From Rotaria sp. Silwood1 (Eukaryota; Rotifera; Eurotatoria; Philodinida; Philodinidae), in the NCBI GenBank assembly GCA_905250075.1, contig CAJNOP010000128.1, forward strand, positions 283,441-347,440: DNA of 64,000 bases, written 5' to 3'. This document shows, one piece after another, positions 12,383 through 25,920 of this stretch. Both the position numbers and the translations under genes were made by a program. Every line of letters starts with the position of its first letter. Position 1 is the first letter of the stretch. The notes under the pieces were generated by a model. That model had not been told where the DNA came from, searched no databases, and saw only the letters and a list, made by a program, of their open reading frames with translations.

Positions 12383-15300
12383 CTACAATACAAAAAATAT
12401 CAGCTGATGTTATTCATCATTGGTTTCTTTTTCAATATGATTCACTGCATCTCTTTTTTTCTTTCATTCTTTAGATGAGTAAATAAATATAACTCTAAAA
12501 AACAAAAGATTTGATGATATATAACATATATCAGTATTCTCAACGATTTTATTTAATAAAGGCTTATACAAAGAAAAATAGTTGAATTTATCTGGTGAGG
12601 GGAAAAAATAGAAAACAACGAGAAGTAGACTCATTGTTATTGATGAATGAGAAGAAGATTATGCTCACGAATATGGTCGTATGCAGAACGAATAAAACGC
12701 TGACTGTTTCGAATAGGAAGAAAGAAAGAAAGAAAGAAAAAAAACGCACTAACGACGGACATACAGATGAGTAATTGTATCGTTATGAGAAAGCCATGAA
12801 AAAAAAACCACTGTACAATCATTCAGTTCTCATTGTGACGAAAATTAGAAGTGAGAAGTTGATAGCAAACATCATACTTGATATCGATAGCCGATAATAT
12901 AAGTTCGATATCAACTATTTACATTACAACATATTCGTATTGTAATTATTGCATGCACAGAAAGATAGTTATAATATAACAGTTTGCATTTCAGATCGAT
13001 TTTGTGTTCCCTAGAAATTTTTGTATTTTACATTATTATAAAGATTAATTTACGTTAGAAAGAGGTGAACAAAAAAAAAACATGAAGATAATAAACTATA
13101 TGTAAGAGAACGAAAAGAATTGATAATGTTTGCTGGAACGATTCGAAACAAACGAACATTCTCTTTTGACAATAGTTTAGATAATATTTCTCTGCTGTGA
13201 TGGTAATCAATTGTTCGTTACCTTCGATTCATTACCGTCATTGTATGTAGAAAAGTTTTTCATTTCTGAATAGGTTCTCTTATCCCACAAGGTACTTTAA
13301 ACATGGGTTTAGAACTTTTGGTTAATTCTAAGTATTAAAATCGAAATTATTCCTACAATATTTATCATGACAGTATCTTTATATGTAACTATCATAAGCG
13401 TGTCACAGTATTCAATACATTATCAATGAATTTAAACATAGTGAATTAAAAATGATTGGCAGACAGGTGGTTTCATTTGAGATATATATTGAATTTATCA
13501 TTTTAACAAGATTATGTATTGATCGATAGATATGCATTCTGAAACAATGAAAACTAGGAATGAATTCATCGTTTATCTTTATTATTGAATCTATAGCTTA
13601 GATAATCTAAAAAACTTTTTGACAAATGGCAATACCATAAATTATTCTGAATAAATTACTTCAATAATGTAAAGTCACTTGTATGTAGAAAGTATTTACA
13701 TAACATGTCTGTTGAAATTCCACTAATTTTTTTAGTTATTGGAGAGAATTTCCAACTCTGTCTTGAGTTCGGCTCATAGACAGCAAACCTTTGATGGATG
13801 CCAAAAGCGATGTTTGTACAGGATTTTTCAGGTATCCTTTTCTAGTATTTTGATTAAAACTGTCTCGTTCTAAAATATATGAAAGTCTTTTTGTATACTG
13901 GTTTGTAGAGCAAGGTTCAGTCTACAAATTTCTTATTTGTTTATTTATTTTTTACATATTGCTACAAACGATGAAAAGCTTTTGCATTTTGGAAATAAAA
14001 AAAAGTGTTTTTTTTTTTGGAAAAAATAGTAAAGAATAATTATTTAGAAAATATTTATAGCTTTAGATTCTTTGCTTTACTCTAGTGTAAACCAAAATTT
14101 TTTAGAAAACTGAATCCTCTACAACTATAGAAGCTCAAATCAATCAAAACATACCATTCCAAGAAGTTTTGAATAAGAGACCAAGAGTAATTTGCTTAGT
14201 GTAAATAATGTTTTTGCTTTATTCAAATATTTGTTTACAGGTGACTAGTTGTATATCAGAGAACAAGTTGGAATATACATTTGAAAAGCATATACCATTT
14301 CGATTCTCACTGTCAATTCTCGATTTTCTTCAATGACATCTACGTGTCCAAAAACTGAGCAAACATACTTGCCGAGATCTATTAATTTAATGTTTTTTTA
14401 CAAATGGTCTTTTTAGCTTCCATCAAAGATTTATTCGCCAAGACCGAAATTGAAATCTAAACCGGATAAAAAATGCTGACTATATACTAAGGAAGAGCGT
14501 AAAATTGTTATTTTAGTGGATCATTTTTGATTCTCTCCTGTCGGAATACTTCTACGTTTAAAGTACTCTGATATAAAAACATTGATATCAACACTTCATG
14601 CATCTTATTCATTTTGTCAACGAGTTAACTCTACTGATGTAGTTTTGTCTAACCAAAACTTTTATCTTAATTGAAAAGTTTTTCGTGTATTAAGCAAGCG
14701 AGTTGAGGGTTCTTTTTTTACTTTTTTATGTTAAATATAGTTCCGCAGCAATTTAGCACTCATGGATCAAACCGAAGTTTTGCATAGAAACTATGAAGAT
14801 AGTTGATCGAGTGAAGATGCATATCTTTGTAGTAGAAACTCTTATTAGCAAGCGCAACGTAGAGACCTTAAATCATACGCATACTTAATTTTCATTAAAG
14901 TACTTATAAAGATGCCATTGAAAAAAAGCAATCAAACCGATATCTGACATTTTTTCCAGTGATATTACTACATAAAGTTGAAATTCTATGACACAGAAAT
15001 AGGTTGAAGAATACCATGTTTGATATTAAAAGAAACTCCATTAGTTACAGTTTTCATTCTTGCATCGTGAAGCAGTTCCGAAGAAAAGAAAAACATAAGA
15101 AACTTTCTCAGTAGATTCCAATATATGATATTGATATTCACTCAAAGTCTTCTGCTGGTATACTAATCTGTTGTGTTGGATGTACAAAGGAATGCTCTAT
15201 TAGGTAGTGTTACATTCAATATGGACCAGTGATTGAAAATGATTGCTCAAATAGATTTGCTGAGATTAGAATCAGTTGTATTACTGACATAGCTTGTGTC

Positions 15301-15956
15301 TTTTGGATTATATTATTTTGAACTATATCAAATGAGTCTAGAAAGATCTATCTTCTACAATATTTTTTTATTTTTTTTCATATTTATTTGCTTTTCGATT
15401 TAAATCTTTATGAATCAGAACACAAAATAAGAAACGTTAAACCAGGGACAGATTTTGAGGAGAAGAAATGATTGTGTCCTCATTCTGGAAATTTCATTGC
15501 TTTATCTCAGGAGAAAAAGTGCAAAAGGAGCAGAGACTACCTTTTATGAAATTTCAAATACATTCTTTGACTACGATTGGTTCTCTTTCCATTGAAGCAT
15601 CAGCATTTACTGGAACTCTAGCTCTACCTTTGTGTTGAGACAACTAGAAATATACTTCAGTACACAAGTTTATTACTGAACAACTGAAATCCCATGTTTG
15701 ATTTACATAACAACAGGTCATTCACTGTGGTTTAGCAGCAGATTCTCTTCCTCCTCTCCCGCGGTTTCAAATCTTTGATAGTATAGTATCTACCTTTGTT
15801 TCGCTAAAGTTATAATTTTGTGATTGATTATCCTTCTATTTTGAATTCTATAAGAGAAGTACGTTTGCTTATCTTTATAGTATATTTGCATTGAATCATT
15901 TATTGCGTAATTACAAAAATGTTTCGAGTAATATATAAATACAAGACAAATTTTAG
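12383..15956. other. Intergenic, 3.6 kb, divergent promoters
   Basis: This lies between the start of the minus-strand nuclease-helicase gene and the plus-strand kinase relic. Apart from a short GAAA microsatellite near 12719-12740 I see no repeat, RNA gene or coding exon. It must contain the promoter of the helicase gene, but no motif can be assigned. Confidence 0.5.
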
Positions 15957-17116
15957 ATGATTTATTTTCACACAATGGACTTCATTCAACATCCATCATA
16001 TTCTGAACAAATGCATGATATTGCGTTGATCTTATGGAAATTAACAATGGAAAATATGAATAAGCTTTTGAAACGACTTGAACTACAATGCATTTCTTTT
16101 GAACGTTTACAAACATCTGGACGTATTAATTTGATTTTTAATTTAAAAGCTCACACGAAAACTTCTTCATATATTGAATTCATACTAAAAGTATCAAATC
16201 CTCATTGTTATTGGAAAAAACATCGTATTAAAAATGAAGTTAATATAATGCAATACTTACTTGAACATACGACAATTCCTTTACCGAAAATATTCGATTA
16301 TTCTGTTGATTTTAAAACAAGTATTTTATCATGTGAATATATATTAATGGAAAAAATTCATGGAAATACTTTAGAATCTATTATTGAAAAGTGTCTGATC
16401 AAATTTTGGTTAAAACAGCTATTGAAATGTCTGATTATGTTAAACAGTTGCGTCAAATAAAACTACCACAAACGAATAAAATTGGTTCCTTTTGTAGTAG
16501 AGAAATGTTTCTTGGTGGATCTATTGAAGATGGTCCTACACTAGGACCATTTCTTACTTTAAAAGAGTATATAATTGAACATTTACGATGGGTAATACGA
16601 CGAATTCAAACAGATGAACAATTATTTGAAATTGGAGAACACTTAATACTATCATTATGAAAAATAATTGATGGTGCTCAAACACATTCGAACTTGTCAA
16701 ATTCAGACATCAAATTTCATGTTACACATACAGACTTAAATTCATCAAATATTCTGGTTTATGCAAATACTGGAAAAATTTTAGCAATACTCGATTGGGA
16801 AAGATGTGCGATGACATTCAATAATGATGATAGTGAATTTGTTTCGCATTGGTTTGAAGATAATCAACGAGAAAAGCGATTTCAATCACTCATTCAAAAA
16901 GAACAAAATTATCTTGACTTACTCAACTATGCATGTAATTTGCATAAAATTAAGTCATATTTAGATGTAATGTATTCAGTCATGTATGCCACATTCTATA
17001 GTTGCACTTGGTTTGAATACGAACAAACCGTCATTGAACATATTAAACAATTTTTACAAGAAGTAGAAGATGCTATTATTGCGTTTAATAAGAATATCTT
17101 AGATGAAAATAAATAA
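15957..17116 (+). pseudogene. Aminoglycoside phosphotransferase-like kinase, broken by frameshift and stop
   Basis: An intronless frame of about 385 codons with the fold markers of the APH/choline-kinase-like phosphotransferase family: an N-lobe with FILKVSNPHCYW and a conserved KNEVNIMQYL helix, hinge YILMEKIHGNTL, a catalytic loop HTDLNSSNILV, and the metal-binding segment AILDWE. The frame is broken twice. Near 16388-16393 one base appears to be missing, because IIEK in one frame is followed directly by MSDQILVKTAI in another. At 16658-16660 a TGA interrupts the second part after LILSL, and the alignment resumes immediately with KIIDGAQ. All catalytic residues remain legible, so the decay is recent or the breaks are sequence errors. 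Lack of introns among intron-rich neighbours, and the abundance of such kinases in fungi and bacteria, suggest horizontal acquisition; this is inference. Substrate cannot be told. Confidence 0.8.
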
Positions 17117-19329
17117 ACATAAACAAGTCTCTTTCCTTTTCCGATGAGATATTAAATGCAACATGACAGGAGTAAAATGATTCAATAAATAATTTTGAAC
17201 TTTTAGGCAAATAGACTGTAATGATCAGAGTACAAGTTATTATAGAATCAAAGTTTTCAAGTATTTTCTTTCAAAAAAATACTATAGCAGACAGCGATTA
17301 AAACGATCTTATATGTTCTTTATATAGTGAATATTCATATCTCATTTAATAAAAGATATGTATCTTAACATAATTGAAGAATCTATAGAAACTTCTAGTT
17401 CAATCCATTGTATCACAGAGGAGAAAAAAGCAACAAAAATTGACTCCTAGCTCTCAAACTATGATAACTTTAAGGATGAAAAACAACTGAAATCAAATCG
17501 TAACTTCCATTTTGATTTCTGGTCAGTTAGATTCAGCTAGTATTATTCTAACATAAAATGATCATTATAGATATGGAATATTCACATTCCTTGTCGTACT
17601 ACTGAGTTGTTGCATATCCACTGATATCTTATACTCTGTTATTATTTGTACTAAATCTATATTTGAAAAACCTCCATATATTTTAGTCTAACATCATAAA
17701 CCTGTTACAACAAAGGCTAGTATTTCTTCTGTTTATGTTTTTCCTGCAAATCACAGGCGTGTTTGTTTTTATTCCTTTATATAGATTAATAAAAATCTCT
17801 TTTGATGCATAGATCAGTAAACATTATTACAGTGATCTATTATGAACGCCATAGACTGCTACAAATTTGGACATGAAACAAGCAATAAAAGATGCAGAAA
17901 AAGTTTTATTTCATGTAGATATATATTATATAAATTTTAAAGAATTTTTTCAATTTAAAATCCGTACAAAATATGCTATCTTTTCCGTTTTTATTTCTAT
18001 TTCGCTTTATATTATTATGTCTTATTACTAAAAATACATGAGTATTCAGTCAAAAAATACAGTGTTTGTATGAAAAGGAAAGAAAAATATGATAGTATTA
18101 TGATAAATGCTTGGTTTTGATCATATATCTGCTGTTTTTTTCAAATCGAATCGATACTATTTTTACTGATCAATTCATATAGATTTTCAATATAAGTTGA
18201 GAGTTATTTGATAATCATGTTATTATTGTTTGAACAGTTTTAGATCCCTTTCATCTCTGTTTAATAGAAGGTGACCTAATCAGTTCACTTCTTTTATATA
18301 GTTTTCTCATTAGAATTAGTGATATTTTTCTTATAACTTGAACATATATTTAGATCCTTTTTATCACCTAATTTATGCATTGAAAGCATATTTTTCTGTG
18401 TCCATGATGCTGACACTATTCTGTATAATAATCTTTTCGTTTTCATGCGTGTTAATTTATAAAGAGTAAATTGGTGTTTACATAATCAAATATATTGTGT
18501 GATTTTATATATGAGATCTCTACAGTGCACAGTAATAGATATTTCGATAAATTGCTTCTCATAATGAGAGGTTTCAAACAAAGATATAAATTTGAGTACT
18601 AAGATTGTTCATTTTGTTCATAGGTTTTATGTTGAATAATATCTATCAGTTGAAATAATTGAAATACAAGTGATAGAAAAAAAGATACAGATTATCTAAT
18701 CGTGATTATTTTTTGAAGCATGTGAAATTTGTTAAAACAATGATGTAGAGTAAAGTTCAGAATTATTTCGTTGAAACAGATTATTTACTTATTTATGAAA
18801 ATAAGTAACTTTTCATAGTAGTTATGTTCTTCGACGATATCTTTCAAGATCCTCGCTCTTCTTTTCTTGGTTACATGATTACCCAATAGTTGCTTGTCAA
18901 TTTCGATACCACTCTTGAGAATTAGAGCAAAACTTAACTTTTACATTCTAATATTAAATATGTCGTATGTTTTGTATATTGTGACACACTACGAGATTTT
19001 CAACTCCAATACAACGTATCGATTACAATATATTTTGTCAAGCGAAACTGCGATACATTCTAAATGTGATGTTCGAATCTAGTCTTCGTCATACCTGTCA
19101 TTTCTTCTGTGGGTATGAATATTTAATAGTTTTTCAGTATAATTCGAATTAGTGATACTTATTCCTTAATTTCAAGACAGTAGAACCTTATAAAATCAAT
19201 CTGTGTCGAGTCAGTTTGATCTTGAGATTAGATCGCTTCAAGGAGGTGCACTTTTGGACCATCGATCGATTTCTTAACGTATTCTCAAAAGATGACTCGT
19301 TGAGATATGATTTAGAGAAATTAGCTATA
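17117..19329. other. Intergenic, nothing recognised
   Basis: 2.2 kb of AT-rich sequence with many short A/T runs. No exon, RNA gene or inverted repeat stood out on either strand. Confidence 0.45.
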
Positions 19330-20725
19330 TCTGAAAACAGGTCCGTAAATCACCTCTGAAGGCAGGGGAAGGGGGCATAGTGTCTTTTGAATTGCTATTG
19401 TGAGGGATGTAAAAAAATTTTTGACTGAGATAGTGTGTTTAAAAAAAAAGGTTTCTAGTTGTTTGCTATGGTTTTTTGCGTTTACAATATAGTTCAGAAA
19501 TCCATGTAAAAAATTTGGTTGAGAGTCAGATTAAAAATCGATTATAATGGCACGATTATAATCTGATTTTTCAACTTTAAATGACAAATATTATTTGATT
19601 TTGACTTTTTTTTTCTATTTTAATCGATTACCTACAACGACTATGAAAATAACTTTAAAAAAATCAAAATCAAATAAAATTTGTCATTTAAAGCTGAAAA
19701 ATCTGATTAAAATCAGATTATAATAGTGCAATTATAATTGATTTTTAACCTAATTCTTAACCCAATTTTTTACATGGGAAACACTACAGCAGAAAAGAGG
19801 CATGAATTAAAAAGCAGAAAGACATACACAAAGATATAATGATAGAAAAATGGATGAGTACAAAAGGGATACACGGTTTTTCCGAAATAATCCAGATTGA
19901 GAGACCCATCTACATCATTTTCAGCACTGTAATCTTCTTTTGCTCAGTGTGTTACAAAAAAAAAATTTCGACGTGGAAACATCTTATAATATGAAAAAAA
20001 TTGTTTTTTTTTACTTTCCTTCATTTTGAGGAAGAAAACTGTTATCGTATGGAGTCAAAAAGTTTCTAGGTATGTCTAACGCCAAAGGCGTTTACGTCAG
20101 CGACTATTGATTGAAATGATACTATGTAGAACGCAGCATTAATAGAAACTTCCTAGAAATAGGTTTTAAGCCTTCAAAATATGGTTAGGCTTACGCAATT
20201 GATACCATTTACGCAAGCAAAATTGCTTTGTCGGTAGGTCTAAACTCTATTTCAGTGCTGTTGCGTTCCAAAAACTAAATGGTCGTTGAATGAAACCGTT
20301 GGTATTTGTTTAAAAGTTTTTGCCACCGAAGTCGGCAGCGTTCGTAATCATTTAAAAATAAAACACTTTAGGCGTAAAAATTACCATAAAAACATGTTTA
20401 AATGATGTATCAGACTTCTTAGGTCAATTGTAGTTGTAAAGTTCTCACTTTTCCGCGAAGCAAAATTTTTTTTCACTTTATATACTGTTCGATAAAAACT
20501 TATTTCATTCAGTACTTCTTGCCAAAGAGTTAGTAAACTTCTACTTTATGCCTGTTTTCGCCCTTTTTACTAGTGAAAATAACGAAAACTTCCAAGTATT
20601 GGGGGAGGAAGGGCGCATTACATAAGCGGTTTTTCAAACCAGGGGGGCGTTGTGCCTTAGAGAATTTCAAAAACAGGGGGTGTAACGCTCCACGCGCTCC
20701 CTTTATCTACGCCCCTGTCTGAAAA
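19330..20725. mobile_element. hAT-like non-autonomous transposon with perfect TSD
   Basis: The element occupies 19338-20717 (1380 bp). The ends are CAGGTCCGTAAAT (19338-19350) and, on the complement of the right end, CAGGGGCGTAGAT (20717 to 20705), matching at 10 of 13 positions. It is bracketed by the identical 8-mer TCTGAAAA at 19330-19337 and 20718-20725. Just inside both ends are G/C-rich stretches (GGGGAAGGGGGCATAG on the left, GGGGGCGTTGTGCC and ACGCGCTCCC on the right) unlike the flanks. No transposase is encoded. A smaller inverted-repeat element sits inside at 19502-19777. Confidence 0.85.
19502..19777. mobile_element. Inverted-repeat MITE nested in hAT-like element
   Basis: A 276-bp foldback unit. 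Its left arm begins CCATGTAAAAAATTTGGTT and the right arm ends AACCCAATTTTTTACATGG; the two arms can pair over about 110 bp each, with GATTATAATC-like words repeated in both. The end sequence CCATGxAAAAAATT resembles the ends of three elements in the last 5 kb of the window (59606, 61146 and the one ending at 62361), so they may be one superfamily. Confidence 0.7.
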
Positions 20726-23332
20726 TATACAAGTTCACTAGGTTCCACTGAATCGGTTGTATATAGCTGAATGTACATTGTAGAACGGCGAATGAATATG
20801 TATCAGATAGACTATGACACATCTATAATTTGAGACATTTTCGTAGTAAAACTTGCAATATTATTATTAGCAGCACATTTGATTTAGTTGTACCGTCTTT
20901 TTCTCTCCTATTATTTATTGCAAAAATTTCGTTTCCTATTCACGGAAAGATACAAATAAATTCATTCGACACCTCCTAGCTAGCTAAAAAACATAACAGG
21001 CCAACAAGCAGCAATTGACACATTACACGTATTTGCTATTAGTATTATTATGATGATTTATAGACTTTATGATATAGAATATATATTATTTGATCTGACA
21101 AGTGCAATACAAGTAGAGAAACACAAAAAAAAATAGAAGATTTTTATCGCCGACGAGAGCGAAGAGAGATGAGAATCAAACTCACGTGTATAATAAGAAG
21201 AGAGTAGGAATGATGAAGTTGGCGGGCGACTCCAAATAAAGAAACGAACAGAAAAAGGAATACGATGGGCATGCGTAGAAAGACATAGACAAGCAAGAAA
21301 CATAACACTCTCAACGTCATAACCAAAGAGTTACCACGCATACACATACACAAACGCACACGTACACGAACATCTCTCTATGTCTATCAACCATCCTGAT
21401 TTGGATAGGAACTTACAAGGTAATTAATCTGGTCATATTGTTTCATAGTTATAAGATGACAGATCAAGTGTAGAGAAATAGTTTTTAAAATTTTTGATAC
21501 GTTACTGACATAAAACGTAACAAAGGCAAGCAGATAAACAATTTGATAGAATATTTCAAATAGAAGGTTTCAACTTATATCTAAGTGTCATACGATTGAT
21601 TGTTGTAAATGTGATACGTATTTTATTTTAAGAAAAATTTCAAAAACAGTAGTTTGCAATTTTTTCATTCGATCAACCACATAAATAACTAAAAGAATAA
21701 CGAATTTGAGCATTCACATTACAAATCTAGAACGATTTGGTCGGCAATGTAGAATAAAAATTATAGTTAAAACATTATTAAATGGTCACACATCAATATT
21801 TGTTGTAGTTTATGTTCATATGCAACATTCATAAACTGCTTCCCTATCACCGATGCATAATATCCTTCATATTCTCATGCCTATTTTATATTGTTTTATT
21901 GAAAAAGGGCAAGTTATACATTGCTCCACCAATCTTTGTAGTCTATTGCAATTGATACGTAGTCAATAAAATGTCAAAATTTTGCTATTCTCATTATTTT
22001 TTTAACATTGCTCGCAATTGGCTAGTTCTATTTACTTTTCTTTTCGTTCGTTTAGTGATTTTTTCTTACAATTGTCAATACTAACCACGTATATATTAAA
22101 AAAGAAGTATCGAGTCTCAATAATTCCTTTTGTTTTTATATTTCTTCAAATACATGTTAAAGGTATTTCTAACCAAAGTATATTATTCATTCTATGATTT
22201 TTCTAAAACGACGCAATAAATACGACAAACAATTCTATGTCAAATTATTTAGCTATATCCCTTGAATTTAGTATAGCTTAGCAACTAATCGATGAAGATG
22301 GGCTAGTTACTTTTTCGACAAATATGTCTTCATCTACAATAGAGATATCTTCGATCGTTAAAGATTTTTGAAATATTGATATTAAGTCGATGATGGTTCT
22401 CAACCATGAACAAAATGGAGATGAAGATTGAAGTTATGAAGTATTAAATTAGAAACAATATTTTTTCATCTAACTGAAGCATCGTTTCTTTTTAATATTT
22501 TACACATTTAGAATTCGATGCAGAGTAGTCCTTGAATGAATAAGATTGAGAGAGCAAAAAAAATTCACTCATTCATATGTTGACGTAGGAAAAATAAAAC
22601 TAATGTTCTAGAATTCTTGATTATAAAATGAAATGAATTTTAGGCCGTGGAAACGAGTACTTCAAAAGAAAAACAAAGCCTGTTGTCTTTCAATGTATGA
22701 CAGATGCTATTTTCACATAAGCATGATTAGATCTAATTTTTTTCCTCTTACATCAATACCGAACATGCGTGCGTGTTATTTGTTAAAAACATAACATTAA
22801 AATGTCATAAAAATGCAAAGTGAATATAAAGATATGAAACTGTTTTATCTCTCTTAGTCAAGCTAAAGAAACTAGCCCGAGGGAAAGAACAATATATTTT
22901 TATTACTGAACTTGTTCGAAAAACAATTTGTCATCATAGAAAAACATCTAAAATGAATGACAATGTGATGAAGAAACAGAAAGTAAGAGAAATAAATGTT
23001 TTTTTAATGATCTTATTATCGTTTGTATTTTTTCGAATATAAACAGATTGTTATGAACAGACAGAAGCATTTGTTTTCGCTCTCTCTATTTCCTCTAAAT
23101 GATAACATGTGACTCTACCATCTAGAGGTTGAACAATATCAGTATGTGCTTTCATTACTCTCTCAGCAACAAAATTTAATTATCTCGAAGAAGTAATACC
23201 AACCTTTCTATAATTATTTTTCATAACAGAAGTTAATTTTCAACTTCTAAATATTGTGTATAACAATAATTGAGACTTGTGGACAGATTTATAACGTTAA
23301 ATAAACAATCGAAAAAATGAGATTGTAGTCGA
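20726..23332. other. Intergenic, upstream of the nuclear receptor
   Basis: 2.6 kb without recognisable exons. Overlapping minus-strand frames near 21070-21360 have biased, hydrophobic translations and no domain, so I left them out. The region probably contains the receptor's promoter and possibly a 5' untranslated exon. Confidence 0.45.
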
Positions 23333-25920
23333 ATGGTTTTCTCCTATCAGTTTTATTTGAATCTTTCTGTTTTCGTAGAACGTTCCCAAGTACCAGTATC
23401 AGCTCTTGTGTGTGTACGTCCTCCATCAATCCGTTTGAATGATCGTCATTCTCAATATCTTCATGTATGTGATCAATACCAACAAATAATTATTGAAAAT
23501 AATAATAATAATCCAAAAGAAGAAATGATCAAAAATAGTCGAAACATGCTATCAAATGATTTGAATGAAGATGAAAATTGTCAAATTTGTGGAGATTTAG
23601 CATCTGGATGGCATTGTGGGTTAGTTAATTATATTAATTTAGTTCATTTTTATTTTTGATTATTTATTATGTCATTTAGAGCAATAACATGTGAAGCATG
23701 CAAAGTAAAACAAATTTGAATAAAATGTTTTCTTTTTGTTTGTAATATAAATAAAAATAATAATTTAGAAATTTTTTTTACGTTCAATTTCAACATGTGA
23801 TGGAAAGAAAAAATATAAATGTCAAAGAGATTCAAGATGTTCAATAACAAAGCGTTCTAGAACTCAATGTCAATATTGTAGATTTCAAAAATGTATTACT
23901 ATTGGAATGAAAGCTCATAGTAAATTTTCTTATGTTATTCTTATTTTATTTTTGTCCTAAAAAAAATAATTGAAGAATTGATAGGATCAAAGACAGAAGA
24001 CTTATATAAAAAATTACCGTGTGTTATTTGTAATGCATCTGCATCAGGTCTTCATTTTGGTGCTGTTACATGTGAAGCTTGTAAAGTAAGACAAGAAAAG
24101 AATATTTGAAGAGAATTTGTTTCTTATACAATAAATTGTAAAGGGTTTTTTTCGTCGATCAATAAAAGAAAATGCAACTGAACGATATCATTGTGCGGAA
24201 AATAATAATTGCGAAATAGTTTCAACATCAAAAATAATTTGTAGAGCATGTAGATTTCGAAAATGTATTGAAGCTGGAATGTCTATGAATGGTATGTCAT
24301 ATTTCTTTTTCTATTTAAAATGAAAGAATTCGAAATTAATTTTAGCTTCTCGAATTGGTCGACAATCAAATCTTTTTAAAGAAAGGTAAATAAAAAAACA
24401 ACCAATAATAATAATTTTTGAAGTTTAATAAAATAGTATTCGACAATTACAAAGTAATTCAACAACTATGGCTACTGTGACAGATTCAGCTCGTATTGCA
24501 TCGATGGCTAAAAAAAGAAAGACTAAAACTAAAATTGAAAAAAGTAAAAAAAAACAATTTTACAGAACGAAATAGGAAAAATATTTAATTTCAGTATTTG
24601 CATCAAACAATGAAATCGATATTGAACTTTCACCCACAATAAAAGAATTTATTGAAAGAGTTTATAATGCATATCTAATCTATTTAAAGGTACTTTTTTT
24701 TAACCATCATTATTCTTTTGTTATCGAAAAAGCAGAGATAATTCGATTGTCTTTCATAGAATCGTTTTATTTTTGCTTTATTTTTATCCACAGGATTTAC
24801 CTCGATGCAGTCCACGTGACACAGTTTGGTCGACAATGGCATCACAAATGATTATTTATGCTCAAGCACTTATGAATTTTTGTCAAAAAACAATACCGGG
24901 TAACATACATCATCCTCATCATTTATTGGTTTGCTTCACTTTCTTGTTTCATCATACCTGATTGATGATGTTGTTCTCTATCTATTTTTTTAATGGTCTA
25001 TTCCCTTTCACGACATATACAGTGAAAGTGAACAGATTTCTCTTTTAAGTTTTTTTTCTTTTTTTATTTATTTTTAATTAACATTTATTTCGATAGGCTT
25101 TACAAATATGTCTCAGAAGTTTGAAATCATATCATCATCTATTAATTCTGTTATTATGGTAACATTATTACCGGAAAAAACATTAATAAAAACTTCCTTT
25201 GAAAATATTCAATCAACATGGAATTATTGGCAAGCCGAATCAACACTATCAATGGAATTAAATGCACATGTTCCACAATTAACACAAGCAGAAAATTTAT
25301 TTCGGTCATTTGAATCTACATTACGAGATCTTCACTTAGATGAAAAAGAATTTGCTCTTCTTTTATTAATGATTATTACTCGACATAGTAAGTTTTCATT
25401 AGACAGACAAAAACAAAAAGTTGTACTTTTTCAATTACAAGACTTAACTTTAATTAATGAAGATAATAAATTATGGTCAAAATGTCAATATGAATGTGTT
25501 CAAGCATTTTCTGAATATACTCAAGGTAAACCTAATAATCTTTTTTTGTTATTGATTTTGAAAATCATTGATATTTTAGCTCGTCGATTGAATATCAATG
25601 GAGAACTCTCAATTGAATTTTATGATATTGTTTTTTTGGTTTCTCAACTTCGTTCATTTAACCGTAGTATAACTCAATGTTTTATGAATCTTCCATGGCC
25701 ATATGTACGAAATTTACCTTCATTTTTTTATCGTATTTTTTTACCAACTATTACAAATATTTCATCAATATTAAATAGTAATTACGATCCATTATCATTG
25801 TCGCCCGTGAAGTCATCATTAAATAGTATTAATCGTCATGATATCGAGTTATTTAGTGATTCTTTAAATAGTAATTCAATTGATATTAATATGTGTTATG
25901 ATCTGTATTGGAAACACTAG
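23333..25920 (+). CDS. Nuclear receptor with two DNA-binding domains (2DBD-NR)
   Basis: Ten exons read in frame: 23333 (or an acceptor at 23379)-23619, 23680-23704, 23769-23919, 23976-24085, 24144-24291, 24346-24385, 24437-24543, 24595-24689, 24794-24899 and 25097-25920; 630 aa if the ATG at 23333 is used. Two complete C4/C4 zinc modules lie in tandem. DBD1 (about 82-150) starts CQICGDLASGWHCG and has P-box CEACKK followed by FFLRS. DBD2 (about 170-235) starts CVICNASASGLHFG and has P-box CEACKG followed by FFRRS. Each ends with the CxxCRFxKC signature. A basic hinge (KKRKTKTKIEK) follows, then a ligand-binding domain of about 300 residues with NFCQKTIPGFTNMSQ and SINSVIMVTLLPEK, the usual helix 3-5 signature. 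The first P-box CEACKK is the hallmark of 2DBD receptors known from flatworms, molluscs, crustaceans and rotifers; the second is normally CEGCKG, so CEACKG is a variant. It acts as a nuclear transcription factor, ligand unknown. The true first exon is uncertain. Confidence 0.92.

Noticed and set aside
16658..16660. Reading TGA as a sense codon in the kinase gene
   Set aside because: The other genes in the window use TGA as a normal terminator (for example the TSP1/cystine-knot gene), and the same gene also has a frameshift.
21067..21359. Overlapping minus-strand frames of 71 and 78 codons
   Set aside because: Two different frames over the same bases, both with biased Ser/Leu/Phe-rich translations and no splice context.
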